In this document: positions 8,562 through 15,817 of the stretch, in pieces
Layout of the letters: each line of letters opens with the position of its first letter
Position numbering within the stretch: position 1 is the first letter of the stretch
Assembly: GCA_035265665.1 (NCBI GenBank)
Contig: DATFOK010000020.1
Location: forward strand, 1-22,865
Reading direction: 5' to 3'
From: DASUPK01 sp035265665
Lineage (GTDB): Bacteria; Actinomycetota; Thermoleophilia; Solirubrobacterales; 70-9
Length of the DNA: 22,865 bases
Translations under genes and position numbers: made by a program
The notes under the pieces: generated by a model
Databases searched by the model: none
Told to the model about the DNA's origin: nothing
Seen by the model: the letters and a program-made list of their open reading frames with translations, nothing else

Positions 8562-9053
8562 ATGGACCGCCTGCCCGGGTTTCAGCTAGACGAATCGGGA
8601 ATGCTCGCCTTGATGAAGCGGAACGAGGCTCTGCGCCAGCTCTCCCGCGATCACCATCGCGCCCTCGAGGTGGCGCTCAAGCTGCGGCGGGCAACCGATG
8701 CGGACGTCCAGCAGGCGGCCGAGGAGTTTCTGGGGTTCTGGCGTGAGCATGGCGCGATCCACTTCCGCGTCGAGGAGGACGTGCTGCTTCCCGGCGCCGC
8801 CACCCGCGTCGACCCGACGGATCCCGCCGTCGTCCGGGTGCTCACCGACCACGTCGAGATCCGGCGCAGGGCCGGCGAACTCGGAGACGGAGCGGACGCC
8901 GGCTCTGCCCAGCTCAACGCTCTCGGGGAGATCCTGAGCGAGCACGTGCGCCACGAGGAGCGGGTCCTCTTCCCGATGATCGAGGACGCCCTCTCGGAGG
9001 ACGAACTCGAGGCGCTCGCTCAGCGGATCGACGAGGCCGAGCGCTCGGGCTGA
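8562..9053 (+). CDS. Hemerythrin-like HHE domain protein
   Basis: Up to 163 residues, cytoplasmic, forming a four-helix bundle with a non-heme di-iron site. Metal ligands are visible: DHHRAL (30-35), HGAIHFRVEED (63-73), DHVEIRR (96-102) and HVRHEERVLFPMIE (128-141). Such proteins bind O2 or NO, or sense iron or redox state. The start is uncertain: 8562 is the longest, but ATGs at 8601 and 8613 are in frame, and the last (MKRNEALRQLSRDHH) looks most like the family start. It lies 22 nt after the lysozyme stop. The 3' end overlaps the convergent cysteine-cluster membrane protein gene by 34 nt, which places it tail-to-tail with the NO reductase operon. A role with NO is inferred from that position only. 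Confidence 0.88.
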   Translation: MDRLPGFQLDESGMLALMKRNEALRQLSRDHHRALEVALKLRRATDADVQQAAEEFLGFWREHGAIHFRVEEDVLLPGAATRVDPTDPAVVRVLTDHVEIRRRAGELGDGADAGSAQLNALGEILSEHVRHEERVLFPMIEDALSEDELEALAQRIDEAERSG

Positions 9054-9613
9054 GGCGGAGCCGGCGCCGCACCGCTGCGCTCGCCCTCGGGCCAAGGAAA
9101 CCCGCTCGGCGCCGAGCGAAGATCGGCGACGAGGTACAGGGCGACCGTTGTATTGACGAGAAGCGCCCCACCGATTACCGCAACGTCTGCTGCTTCGTGA
9201 TGGAGTGCCACTCCGGCGCCGATCACGAGGATGCCAAAGCAGGCGATCGCCACGGCGATCACCCGGTGGAAGCGCCCGGCCTCGGAGTGCGGCCAGGGGT
9301 CGAGCATCCGGGTGACCTCGCGGCCGGTCTCGGAGTCGGTGCAGTCGCCCTTCCGGGGGCAGGCGTTACAGACGTGTGCTCGGGCGCGGTAGCGGGCGAT
9401 GCGGTGCTGCATGTCGGTCTCGATCCGGTGCAGGCGCTCACCCTCGGGGCACTCCCAGGCGTCGAGGTGGGCCTGGTAGGTGAAGCCGCCGGTTTGGTAG
9501 AGCTCGGCACGGCGGTGCGAGTGGCGGGCGAGCGCGTCGATTCCGAGCGCAACGATCGCCAGGAAGACCCCGTAGCCGGCTGCGAACAGGCTCTCGGCAG
9601 CGACGCCGCTCAC
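9020..9613 (-). CDS. Membrane protein with four-Cys cluster, coupled to norB
   Basis: 197-residue protein of unknown function starting at a GTG that overlaps the norB stop (GTGA), so translation is probably coupled. One membrane helix is near residues 6-27 and two more near 116-136 and 144-166. Between helices 1 and 2 lies a polar loop with WECPEGERL (Cys55) and HVCNACPRKGDCTDSETGR (Cys82, Cys85, Cys91). This C-P-x-G-x-x-L ... C-x2-C-P-x4-C-T-x-S layout resembles the zinc-ribbon-like insert seen in IS1182-type transposases. Here there is no DDE catalytic core, and the segment is embedded in a membrane protein, so it is not a transposase. Four Cys could bind Zn or an Fe-S cluster. The C-terminal 25 residues are Pro/Ser/Arg-rich. 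The coding call is strong; a role as NorB accessory or electron-transfer partner is inference. Confidence 0.8.
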   Translation of the reverse strand: MSGVAAESLFAAGYGVFLAIVALGIDALARHSHRRAELYQTGGFTYQAHLDAWECPEGERLHRIETDMQHRIARYRARAHVCNACPRKGDCTDSETGREVTRMLDPWPHSEAGRFHRVIAVAIACFGILVIGAGVALHHEAADVAVIGGALLVNTTVALYLVADLRSAPSGFPWPEGERSGAAPAPPQPERSASSIR

Positions 9614-11916
9614 CTCGGCGCCCCCACCGGTTCCTTCGGCTCCGTCACCTCGGTGAAGAGCAGCTCCTCGGGCTCCTCGATCACCTCGCGCTTCACCGTG
9701 TAGCGCACGCCGAGGTAGGTGAGGTAGAGCACCGGCAGGACCCCGATCGCGATGAAGTAGAGGTCGCCCGGCAGCCGGAGCCACTCGATCACCGTGTTCG
9801 TGTTCGTCGAGAGGTAGTCGAGCGAGCGGGCATCCCAGTAGCCGACGTTGACCGACTCGTACAGCTGCCGGATCCCGAGCGGGAAGAGGGTCGCGAACGC
9901 CATCCAGGCGAGCCCGATGTTGAGCCCGAAGAAGCTCATCTTCGCCGCCCGGTCCTTCCAGCGCTCTTCAGGGATCAGGTAGCGCAGGCAGAACAGAGCC
10001 AACCCGACGGCGAGCATCCCGTAGACCCCCATCATCGAGGTGTGCCCGTGGTTGGCGGTGAGCGCCGTGCCGATCTCATAGTAGGAGACGATCGGCAGGT
10101 TGATAAGGAAGCCGAAGATCCCGGCTCCAAGGAAGTTCCAGAAGCCGACCGCGACCAAGAACATGACCGCCCAGCGGTGGGGGAACGGCGTGGCCGACTT
10201 CTGCTCCTGGCGTGCACCGAGCTGAAGGAAGCTCCAGGCCTCCACGGTCAGAAAGGTGAGGGGCATCACCTCGAGCGCCGAGAAGAAGGCGCCGAGCGCC
10301 ATGTTCTCCGCGGGTGCGCCGGAGAAGTAGAGGTGGTGCATCGTCCCGATCACGCCGCCAACCGAGTAGAGGACGATGTCGAGCAGCACCACCGCTAGCG
10401 CAACCCGCTCGCGGACGACGCCGAGCAGCACGAAGATGTAGGCGACCATGCAGGTCGTGAAGAGCTCGAGGAAATCCTCGACCCAGAGGTGGACGACCCA
10501 GAAGCGCCAGAAGTCGGTGATCGTGAAGCTGTCTCCGGCTCGGGCGAGCAGGCCGACTGCGTAGAAGGCGGGGATCGCGAGCGCGGCAAGGAAGAAGAGC
10601 CAGGGCATGTTGCCGACCCGCTCCCTGTTGAGGCGCCCGCGGAGACCGCGGAAGAGGATCACGATCCAGACCACCAGTCCGATCACCAGCAGGACCTGCC
10701 AGAAGCGGCCGAGGTCGAGGTACTCGAATCCCTGCAGCCCGAAGATCGAGCCCGAGAACCAGTCATGGACGCCGGCCAGCTCCCCGAACATGCTGCCGAA
10801 GACCACCACCGCGAGGGCGCCGAGCAACGCATAGGCGAGCGGCGCCTGTCCGCGCGGTTCTCGCCCGGCGATCATCGGGGCGAGGAAGATCCCGGCGGCC
10901 ACGAACGAGGTGGCGACGAAGAAGATCGCCAGCTGCACGTGCCAGGTGCGGACCAGGTTGAACGGCAGCACCTGGGCGATGTCGATTCCGAAGAAGCCCT
11001 CGAGATCGGCCCGGTAGTGCTGCGCCAGCCCCCCGACCAGCGTCTGAAGCAGGAAGAGCAGCGCCATGACGAAGAAGAACCAGGCGGTCGCCCGCTGGGC
11101 CGGGGTGAGGGCGACGTCGCCCGGCGAGCGGAAGCTGAGCGTCGCCTGGTCTCGGCCCTGCCAGCCCAGCCGCCAGCGGCCGAAGGCAGCGAAGAGGATC
11201 CCGATTCCGCCCAGCAGGGCGATCAGCGAGATCACCGACCAGACGATCACGTTGGCGCTGGGCTCGTTGGCGACTTGGTCCTCGGGCGGCCAGTTGTTCG
11301 TGTAGGAGTAGTTGTGACCGGGCCTGCGCGCCGACGCGGCCCAGGCCGACCAGGCGAAGAACGCGGTCAGGTCGTGGATCCTCTGCGGGTCCTTGATCAC
11401 CTCACGGCGCAGCCCGAATCGGGTCGTGTCGCTCCCGAGCATGCTCCGGTAGTGGCGTTGCAGCGCGTCGAAGGCGGTCGCCTGCTGCGCCGTGTACGGA
11501 AGGGTCTTCGTCTCCTCGTCGTAGCGGTTGACCTGGAACTGGTCGATCGTCTGCTGGCGGGCGGCGTCGGAGCGGTCGCCACCCAGCTGCTGGCGGACGG
11601 AGTCCGAGGCGCGGTGCAGGTAGTCGGCGGTGAAGTCCGGGCCGAGGTAGGCGCCGTGGCCGAAGATCGAGCCGTACTCCATGAGGCCGCGGTTGAGGAA
11701 GGCCTTCTGTCCCTCACGGACGTCGTCGCCGGTGAAGACGACCCGGCCGATCGGGTCAACGACGCGATCAGGGATCGGCGGATCGGACTTGTACGTCCGG
11801 TAGGCGAGCAGGCCCAGGACGAAGAACCCGAGCAGGAAGACCAGCGCCGCGACCTGGAACCAGGTCTTGGAGATCAGCAGCTCGCGCTTGCCCGGCGGCT
11901 GCTCGCCCGCGGGCAT
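9610..11916 (-). CDS. norB: Quinol-dependent nitric oxide reductase (qNOR/NorZ type)
   Basis: 768-residue single-subunit NO reductase of the heme-copper oxidase superfamily, reducing 2 NO to N2O at the membrane with quinol electrons. The N-terminal part is the NorC-like fusion without a CxxCH heme c site: a helix at about 19-40, then VREGQKAFLNRGLMEYGS and FFAWSAWAASARRPG with SYTNNWPPE (187-211), typical of qNOR. Core ligands follow: WHVQL (His326, low-spin heme), HLWVEDF (His476, Glu480), MHHLYFSG (His527, His528) and NHGHTSM (His623, His625). About 14 membrane helices. The ATG at 11916 is chosen because GAGGAG lies 9 nt upstream; an in-frame TTG at 11952 is the alternative. It is first in a two-gene minus-strand unit, overlapping the next gene by GTGA. 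It would detoxify NO or serve truncated denitrification; no nir or nos genes are present here. Confidence 0.96.
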   Translation of the reverse strand: MPAGEQPPGKRELLISKTWFQVAALVFLLGFFVLGLLAYRTYKSDPPIPDRVVDPIGRVVFTGDDVREGQKAFLNRGLMEYGSIFGHGAYLGPDFTADYLHRASDSVRQQLGGDRSDAARQQTIDQFQVNRYDEETKTLPYTAQQATAFDALQRHYRSMLGSDTTRFGLRREVIKDPQRIHDLTAFFAWSAWAASARRPGHNYSYTNNWPPEDQVANEPSANVIVWSVISLIALLGGIGILFAAFGRWRLGWQGRDQATLSFRSPGDVALTPAQRATAWFFFVMALLFLLQTLVGGLAQHYRADLEGFFGIDIAQVLPFNLVRTWHVQLAIFFVATSFVAAGIFLAPMIAGREPRGQAPLAYALLGALAVVVFGSMFGELAGVHDWFSGSIFGLQGFEYLDLGRFWQVLLVIGLVVWIVILFRGLRGRLNRERVGNMPWLFFLAALAIPAFYAVGLLARAGDSFTITDFWRFWVVHLWVEDFLELFTTCMVAYIFVLLGVVRERVALAVVLLDIVLYSVGGVIGTMHHLYFSGAPAENMALGAFFSALEVMPLTFLTVEAWSFLQLGARQEQKSATPFPHRWAVMFLVAVGFWNFLGAGIFGFLINLPIVSYYEIGTALTANHGHTSMMGVYGMLAVGLALFCLRYLIPEERWKDRAAKMSFFGLNIGLAWMAFATLFPLGIRQLYESVNVGYWDARSLDYLSTNTNTVIEWLRLPGDLYFIAIGVLPVLYLTYLGVRYTVKREVIEEPEELLFTEVTEPKEPVGAPR

Positions 11917-11952
11917 GCCCACGCTCTCCTCTTTGCGTCTGCGAATGGCCAA

Positions 11953-11971
11953 CGATCAGGACGATTGATCG
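11953..11971. promoter_or_regulatory. 19-bp palindrome in the norB leader, candidate operator
   Basis: CGATCA, 7 bases, TGATCG: a perfect 6-bp inverted repeat 36 bp upstream of the norB ATG. It lies downstream of the candidate -10, where a repressor could block transcription. It does not match the FNR consensus (TTGAT-N4-ATCAA) or the NsrR consensus as I know them. A chance palindrome cannot be excluded. Confidence 0.3.
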
Positions 11972-11990
11972 CGTCGAGACGGCGGCGCGG

Positions 11991-11996
11991 ATCCTA
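11991..11996 (-). promoter_or_regulatory. Candidate -10 element for norB
   Basis: TAGGAT on the minus strand, about 75 nt before the norB ATG and about 20 nt after the channel gene stop. It would leave a 5' leader of about 65 nt holding the palindrome at 11953-11971 and the GAGGAG ribosome binding site. No clear -35 box. Confidence 0.25.
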
Positions 11997-12016
11997 TGCG
12001 CGGCGGCTATCCGGTT

Positions 12017-12922
12017 TCAAGTGTCCGGCGTTCTTTCAGCGGACCAGCCGTGATCTCCCTGGTATGCCGCGAGTATCTCGGCGCTCCCGCATGCGGGGGC
12101 GCGAAGGAACTCCGTGTTGACCGTCTCCAGGAGCCGGCTGATCGCCCGGCGGAGCATCTCCGCCTGGAATCGCAGCTCCGCCGGGGTTTCCGCCTCGGAG
12201 CAGTCATCGACCACCTCGATCAGACCAGGAAGGACGGCTGGAATCGCGTGTCTCCGCTGGCGGGGGTGGAAGTAGTAGGCGATCGGCGAGTGGGCGAGGT
12301 CGTCGCGGACCGTGATCAACCGCGAGGTGATGTCGGAGAGGGTCGCGGCCGCTGCCTGTGGCGCCATCTGACTCAACCTGACGTCCGCCTCGCGCTCGGT
12401 CTCGCTCAGCAGGGCGATCTCATCGGAGAGCGTTCGCGAGTCCGAGAGGACCCGATAGAGGATGAGGATCCAGGAGATGCTCGCGGTCAGGAGTCCAAGC
12501 CCGATCAGCGTCTCGAGCGGGCCGAGGTAGCGGAGCCCGGTCGCCGCGGGGACGATGTCCCCGTATCCGAGGCTGGTCAGGTTGACCATCGACAGGTAGA
12601 GGGCGTCGCCGATCCCACCATCTCGGCCTGCGCCCTCGGCGACCACGTAGTCGTTGGGGAAATGCGGCCAAAGCATGACCGCGAAGCCGAGGATGACGAG
12701 CGTGCTCCACGCCAAGATCACCGCGAAGAAGCTGACCGGTCCGGCGAACGACAGCACACGGTGATTCGCTCCCGCCACCCGTCGCGTCACGCGCCAGATC
12801 GCACGGATCAGCCGTTCGCTGACGATCCCCCGACCGTGGGGGTGAAAAAGGGTGTCGAAGATGTCGCGGAGGGCGACGAGCACCAAGGCCGCACCACCGA
12901 CAATCGCCAGGACCTCCCACAT
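12017..12922 (-). CDS. K+-channel-like membrane protein with SLGYGD filter
   Basis: 301-residue ion channel-like protein. A hydrophobic N-terminal segment (residues 2-19) is followed by a short basic loop, a helix at about 64-84, a pore loop with selectivity filter SLGYGD (117-122) and an inner helix at about 134-157. The filter differs from TVGYGD at two positions but keeps GYGD, so potassium selectivity is likely. The C-terminal half (about 160-301) is cytoplasmic and helical, without a recognisable RCK or cNMP-binding domain. The ATG at 12922 starts directly on MWEVLAIVGG; no Shine-Dalgarno precedes it, and a TATAGC hexamer lies 9 nt upstream, so a leaderless transcript is likely. It is divergent from the phosphate transporter gene (46 nt between starts). 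Confidence 0.87.
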   Translation of the reverse strand: MWEVLAIVGGAALVLVALRDIFDTLFHPHGRGIVSERLIRAIWRVTRRVAGANHRVLSFAGPVSFFAVILAWSTLVILGFAVMLWPHFPNDYVVAEGAGRDGGIGDALYLSMVNLTSLGYGDIVPAATGLRYLGPLETLIGLGLLTASISWILILYRVLSDSRTLSDEIALLSETEREADVRLSQMAPQAAAATLSDITSRLITVRDDLAHSPIAYYFHPRQRRHAIPAVLPGLIEVVDDCSEAETPAELRFQAEMLRRAISRLLETVNTEFLRAPACGSAEILAAYQGDHGWSAERTPDT

Positions 12923-12968
12923 CGTGCAGACGCTATAAGCAGGGCCGGGCGCGCATAGAGTCGGGCGC
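12923..12968. promoter_or_regulatory. 46-nt divergent promoter for the channel and PiT genes
   Basis: On the plus strand TAGAGT (12956-12961) lies 7 nt before the PiT ATG. On the minus strand TATAGC (12937-12932) lies 9 nt before the channel ATG. Neither start has a Shine-Dalgarno, so both genes look leaderless. Only 46 bases serve both directions, so any regulator would touch both promoters. Inferred from pattern. Confidence 0.4.
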
Positions 12969-13979
12969 ATGGATGCGGGACTGGCCGTCGCGGTTGCCCT
13001 GGCGATCGGCTTCTCAGTCACGAACGGGCTCCATGACGCGTCGAACGCGATCGCGACACTGGTGGCCACGCGCGGGGCGCGCCCCGGGCAGGCGATCGTC
13101 CTCGCCACGGTCTTCAACCTGCTTGGCCCCTTCCTTGTCGGCGCGGCCGTCGCCGACACGATCGGCGGGATCGTCACCGTCACGCCGGCCGAGACCACCG
13201 AGGTGATCGGTTGCGGCCTGGCCGCCGCAGTCGCCTGGAACCTGATCACCTGGTGGCTGGGCCTCCCGTCCAGCTCCGGGCACGCGCTCGTCGGCGGCCT
13301 CGTCGGTGCCGCGCTGGTCGAGGGCGGCCTCGACGCCATCCAGTGGGGCGGCATCGAGTCGGGTCACCCGGTGGGGGTGTTCGGGACCCTGATCGCCCTG
13401 GCGATCTCGCCGGTGCTCGGCGGGTTTGCGGCGCTCGCTGTTATTCGCACCCTGAGGTGGCTGCTGCGACGCGCGACTCGGGCCTGGCGCGGATCGGTCA
13501 CCGCCGGGCAATGGGCGATGTCGTCCGCGCTCGCCTTCAGCCACGGCGCCAACGATGCGCAGAAGGCGGTCGGCGTGGTGGCGGCGCTCCTGCTCGGCTC
13601 GGGAGAGATCAACTCGCTCTCGGCGCCGACCTGGGCGACGCTCGCCTGCGCGCTCGGGCTCACTCTCGGCACGGCGCTCGGCGGATGGAGGATCATCAGG
13701 ACCGTGGGACGGCGCATCTACCGCCTCCAGCCGGTCGAGGGCCTGGCCAGCCAGAGCTCGTCGGCCGCGGTGATCTTCGGAGCGTCGCTCCTCGGGGCGC
13801 CGACCTCGACGACGCAGGTCGTCGCCTCATCGGTGGTCGGTATCGGTGGCGGCCGACGGCGACTCCGGCACGTGAACTGGGCCGTGGTGCGGAACATGGG
13901 GCTGGCATGGCTGATCACAATCCCGGTTTGCGCGGCGCTGGCGGGCGCCGCACTGGCGACCTGGCGAGGCGTCACGTGA
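12969..13979 (+). CDS. Low-affinity inorganic phosphate transporter, PiT family
   Basis: 336-residue integral membrane protein with about 8-10 helices, importing phosphate as a metal-phosphate complex driven by the proton gradient. The two family repeats are visible: GLHDASNAIATLVATR near residues 20-35 and SHGANDAQKAVGV near 192-204, each carrying the Asp/Asn pair of the PiT signature, with GLPSSSGHALVGG and GAPTSTTQVVASS as the paired Ser/Thr-rich re-entrant segments. The length is at the short end for the family. The first repeat has His in place of the usual Asn of GxND (GLHDASN). The stop overlaps the next gene by GTGA, so expression is coupled to the DUF47 partner. Confidence 0.95.
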   Translation: MDAGLAVAVALAIGFSVTNGLHDASNAIATLVATRGARPGQAIVLATVFNLLGPFLVGAAVADTIGGIVTVTPAETTEVIGCGLAAAVAWNLITWWLGLPSSSGHALVGGLVGAALVEGGLDAIQWGGIESGHPVGVFGTLIALAISPVLGGFAALAVIRTLRWLLRRATRAWRGSVTAGQWAMSSALAFSHGANDAQKAVGVVAALLLGSGEINSLSAPTWATLACALGLTLGTALGGWRIIRTVGRRIYRLQPVEGLASQSSSAAVIFGASLLGAPTSTTQVVASSVVGIGGGRRRLRHVNWAVVRNMGLAWLITIPVCAALAGAALATWRGVT

Positions 13980-14587
13980 GAAAGCGGCGCTGGTTCCTGC
14001 CCGAGACGCCGGACCTGGTCGGGCAGCTGCGCGCTCAGGCAGAGATCACCCGTGAGGGACTCGAGTGCTTCGCCGCCTGGGCCGCGGGAGACGAACAGGC
14101 GGGCGACGCCCTGCCTGAGATCGAGGAGCGCGGCGATGCTGCGAAGCGTGGCCTACTCGACCAGCTTCGGGACACGTTCGTGACCCCCATTGCGCCCGAG
14201 GACCTATTCGCACTCTCGCGTGGCCTCGACTGGATCCTCAACTACGCGCGGGATCTCGCCAGCGAGGCCAGGGCGATGGGCAATCCACCCGATGCGCGGC
14301 TGGCGGAGATGGCAGGGCTCCTGCGGGAAGCCGTGGGACACATCTGCGAGGCGATCGAGCAACTCGGCTCGGGCGGCGCAGCGGCGAGCGCCGCGGCCGA
14401 TGAGGCGATACGGGCTGAGCGACGGCTCGAGCACGCCTACTACCGGGGAATGGCGGAGCTTCTCGCGGTTGATGCCCGGAAGGAACGAATCTCGAGCAGA
14501 GAGCTCTACCGGCGCTGCGCGCGAATCGGGGATGAGGTAATCGATGTCGCGGAGCGGATCATTTACGCAGTCGTCAAGGAGAGCTGA
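13976..14587 (+). CDS. DUF47/PhoU-like protein, partner of PiT
   Basis: 203-residue soluble, almost fully helical protein of the DUF47 (PhoU-like) family, commonly encoded with PiT transporters and thought to regulate them. It starts at a GTG that overlaps the PiT stop codon. Visible features are an N-terminal RRWFLPETPDLVGQL, EIEERGDAAKRGLLDQL with TFVTPIAPEDLFALSRGLD (the family's E-x2-D and P-x-x-R-E-D-like blocks) and a C-terminal ARIGDEVIDVAERIIYAVV. Asp/Glu-rich positions in the two halves would bind metal in PhoU-type folds. The stop lies 57 nt before the hydrogenase beta subunit, where a new transcription unit seems to begin. Confidence 0.9.
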   Translation: MRKRRWFLPETPDLVGQLRAQAEITREGLECFAAWAAGDEQAGDALPEIEERGDAAKRGLLDQLRDTFVTPIAPEDLFALSRGLDWILNYARDLASEARAMGNPPDARLAEMAGLLREAVGHICEAIEQLGSGGAAASAAADEAIRAERRLEHAYYRGMAELLAVDARKERISSRELYRRCARIGDEVIDVAERIIYAVVKES

Positions 14588-14593
14588 GGTGCT

Positions 14594-14599
14594 TAGTCT
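14594..14599 (+). promoter_or_regulatory. Candidate -10 element for the hydrogenase operon
   Basis: TAGTCT (TAnnnT) lies 45 nt upstream of the beta subunit ATG, in the only gap (14588-14644) before a run of tightly packed genes. A -35 candidate is poor (TCGTCA, 17 bases upstream, inside the DUF47 gene). No hairpin terminator for the upstream PiT pair was seen in the gap. Weak evidence. Confidence 0.2.
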
Positions 14600-14644
14600 T
14601 CAAATCATCGTGTTGCGCCCGACTCCTTCCAGCCAGGGCTGACC

Positions 14645-15817
14645 ATGAGCGAACCGGCTCACGGCGCGACGGGGGTTATCGACCGCTCTGGGCTGGACGG
14701 CCTGATTCGCGCTCTGGCCGACGGCGGCTACACGGTGATCGGTCCGCGCGTCCGCGACGGCGCGATCGTCTACGAGGAGATCTCCTCCGTCGCCGACCTT
14801 CCGGAGGGCCTGACCGACGAGCAGGAAGGTGGCACTTACCGGCTCCACGAGCGCGACGACGATGCCCTCTTCGGCTTCAACAACGGGCCGAACTCCTGGA
14901 AGCACCATCTCTTCCCACCCAACCTGACTCTCTGGAAGGCGAAGCGCGCGGAGGACGGGGGGATCTCCTACGAGGAGCAGGAGGAGGAGCACCCGCGCTA
15001 TGCCTTCCTCGGCGTTCGCTCCTGCGACCTGGCCGCGATCGCCGTCCAGGACAGGGTCTTCATCGGCGACTCGTACACGGACGCCGACTACGAGGCGCGC
15101 CGGCGAGACGCGTTCATCGTCGTTGTCAACTGCTCGAAGGCGGGTAACACCTGCTTCTGCGTCTCGATGGACACCGGGCCTCGCGCCGAGTCCGGCTACG
15201 ACCTGGCGCTGACCGAGCTGCTCGATGGCGAACACCGCTTCCTTATCGAGGCCGGGTCGGAGCGCGGCCACGAGTTGCTCGCGGAGATCGGAGCCGGCGA
15301 GGCGCGAGAGGAGGATCGCTCGGCCGCGGTCGCCGTGTCCGAGGAGTGCGCCTCCCAGATGGGCCGCGAGCTCGACACCGACGGGATCAAGGAGCTGCTC
15401 TACCGCAACATGGAGCACCCGCGCTGGGACGAGGTCTCCGAGCGCTGCCTCACCTGCGGCAACTGCACGCTGGTCTGCCCAACCTGCTTCTGCCACACGG
15501 TCGAGGACACCAGCGACCTGGCGGGCACCGAGGCCGAGCGGACCCGCCACTGGGACTCCTGCTTCACGCTCGATCACTCCTACATCCACGGCGGCAGCGT
15601 CCGGAACTCGCCGCCCTCGCGCTACCGCCAGTGGATGACCCACAAGCTCGCCACCTGGATCGACCAGTTCGGGACCTCCGGTTGCGTGGGCTGCGGCCGT
15701 TGCATCACCTGGTGCCCGGTGGCGATCGACATCACCGAGGAGGCCGCCGCAATCCGGGCCACGGACCTCGGCCCGGCGCCGGGCGGCGAGGAGAGGGGAA
15801 TCAGTGCAGACCATTGA
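14645..15817 (+). CDS. hydB: Group 3b [NiFe]-hydrogenase beta subunit (Fe-S electron transfer)
   Basis: 390-residue protein of the sulfhydrogenase beta-subunit family, relaying electrons between the small subunit and the flavoprotein. Two ferredoxin-like 4Fe-4S motifs lie near the C-terminus: CLTCGNCTLVCP (Cys268, 271, 274, 278) and CVGCGRCITWCP (Cys347, 350, 353, 357). Family blocks include FLGVRSCDLAAI (121-132), NTCFCVSM (168-175) and CPTCFC (278-283). No signal peptide, so cytoplasmic. It opens the operon beta, CNBD, gamma, delta, alpha. A weak ribosome binding site (CAGGG) precedes the ATG at 14645. The 3' end overlaps the CNBD gene by 14 nt. The hyd naming follows the archaeal sulfhydrogenase; hyhB is an equivalent name. 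Confidence 0.92.
   Translation: MSEPAHGATGVIDRSGLDGLIRALADGGYTVIGPRVRDGAIVYEEISSVADLPEGLTDEQEGGTYRLHERDDDALFGFNNGPNSWKHHLFPPNLTLWKAKRAEDGGISYEEQEEEHPRYAFLGVRSCDLAAIAVQDRVFIGDSYTDADYEARRRDAFIVVVNCSKAGNTCFCVSMDTGPRAESGYDLALTELLDGEHRFLIEAGSERGHELLAEIGAGEAREEDRSAAVAVSEECASQMGRELDTDGIKELLYRNMEHPRWDEVSERCLTCGNCTLVCPTCFCHTVEDTSDLAGTEAERTRHWDSCFTLDHSYIHGGSVRNSPPSRYRQWMTHKLATWIDQFGTSGCVGCGRCITWCPVAIDITEEAAAIRATDLGPAPGGEERGISADH

Noticed and set aside
9020..9613. Transposase remnant, because of the IS1182-like Cys pattern
   Set aside because: There are three membrane helices, no DDE core and no inverted repeats, and the gene is intact and coupled to norB.
11953..11971. FNR or NsrR box upstream of norB
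   Set aside because: The palindrome arms and spacing do not match either consensus; it is reported only as an unassigned candidate operator.
10489..12120. 543-residue plus-strand open frame opposite norB
   Set aside because: It is an antisense shadow of norB: low-complexity, acidic/basic sequence, while NorB on the minus strand has every catalytic residue.
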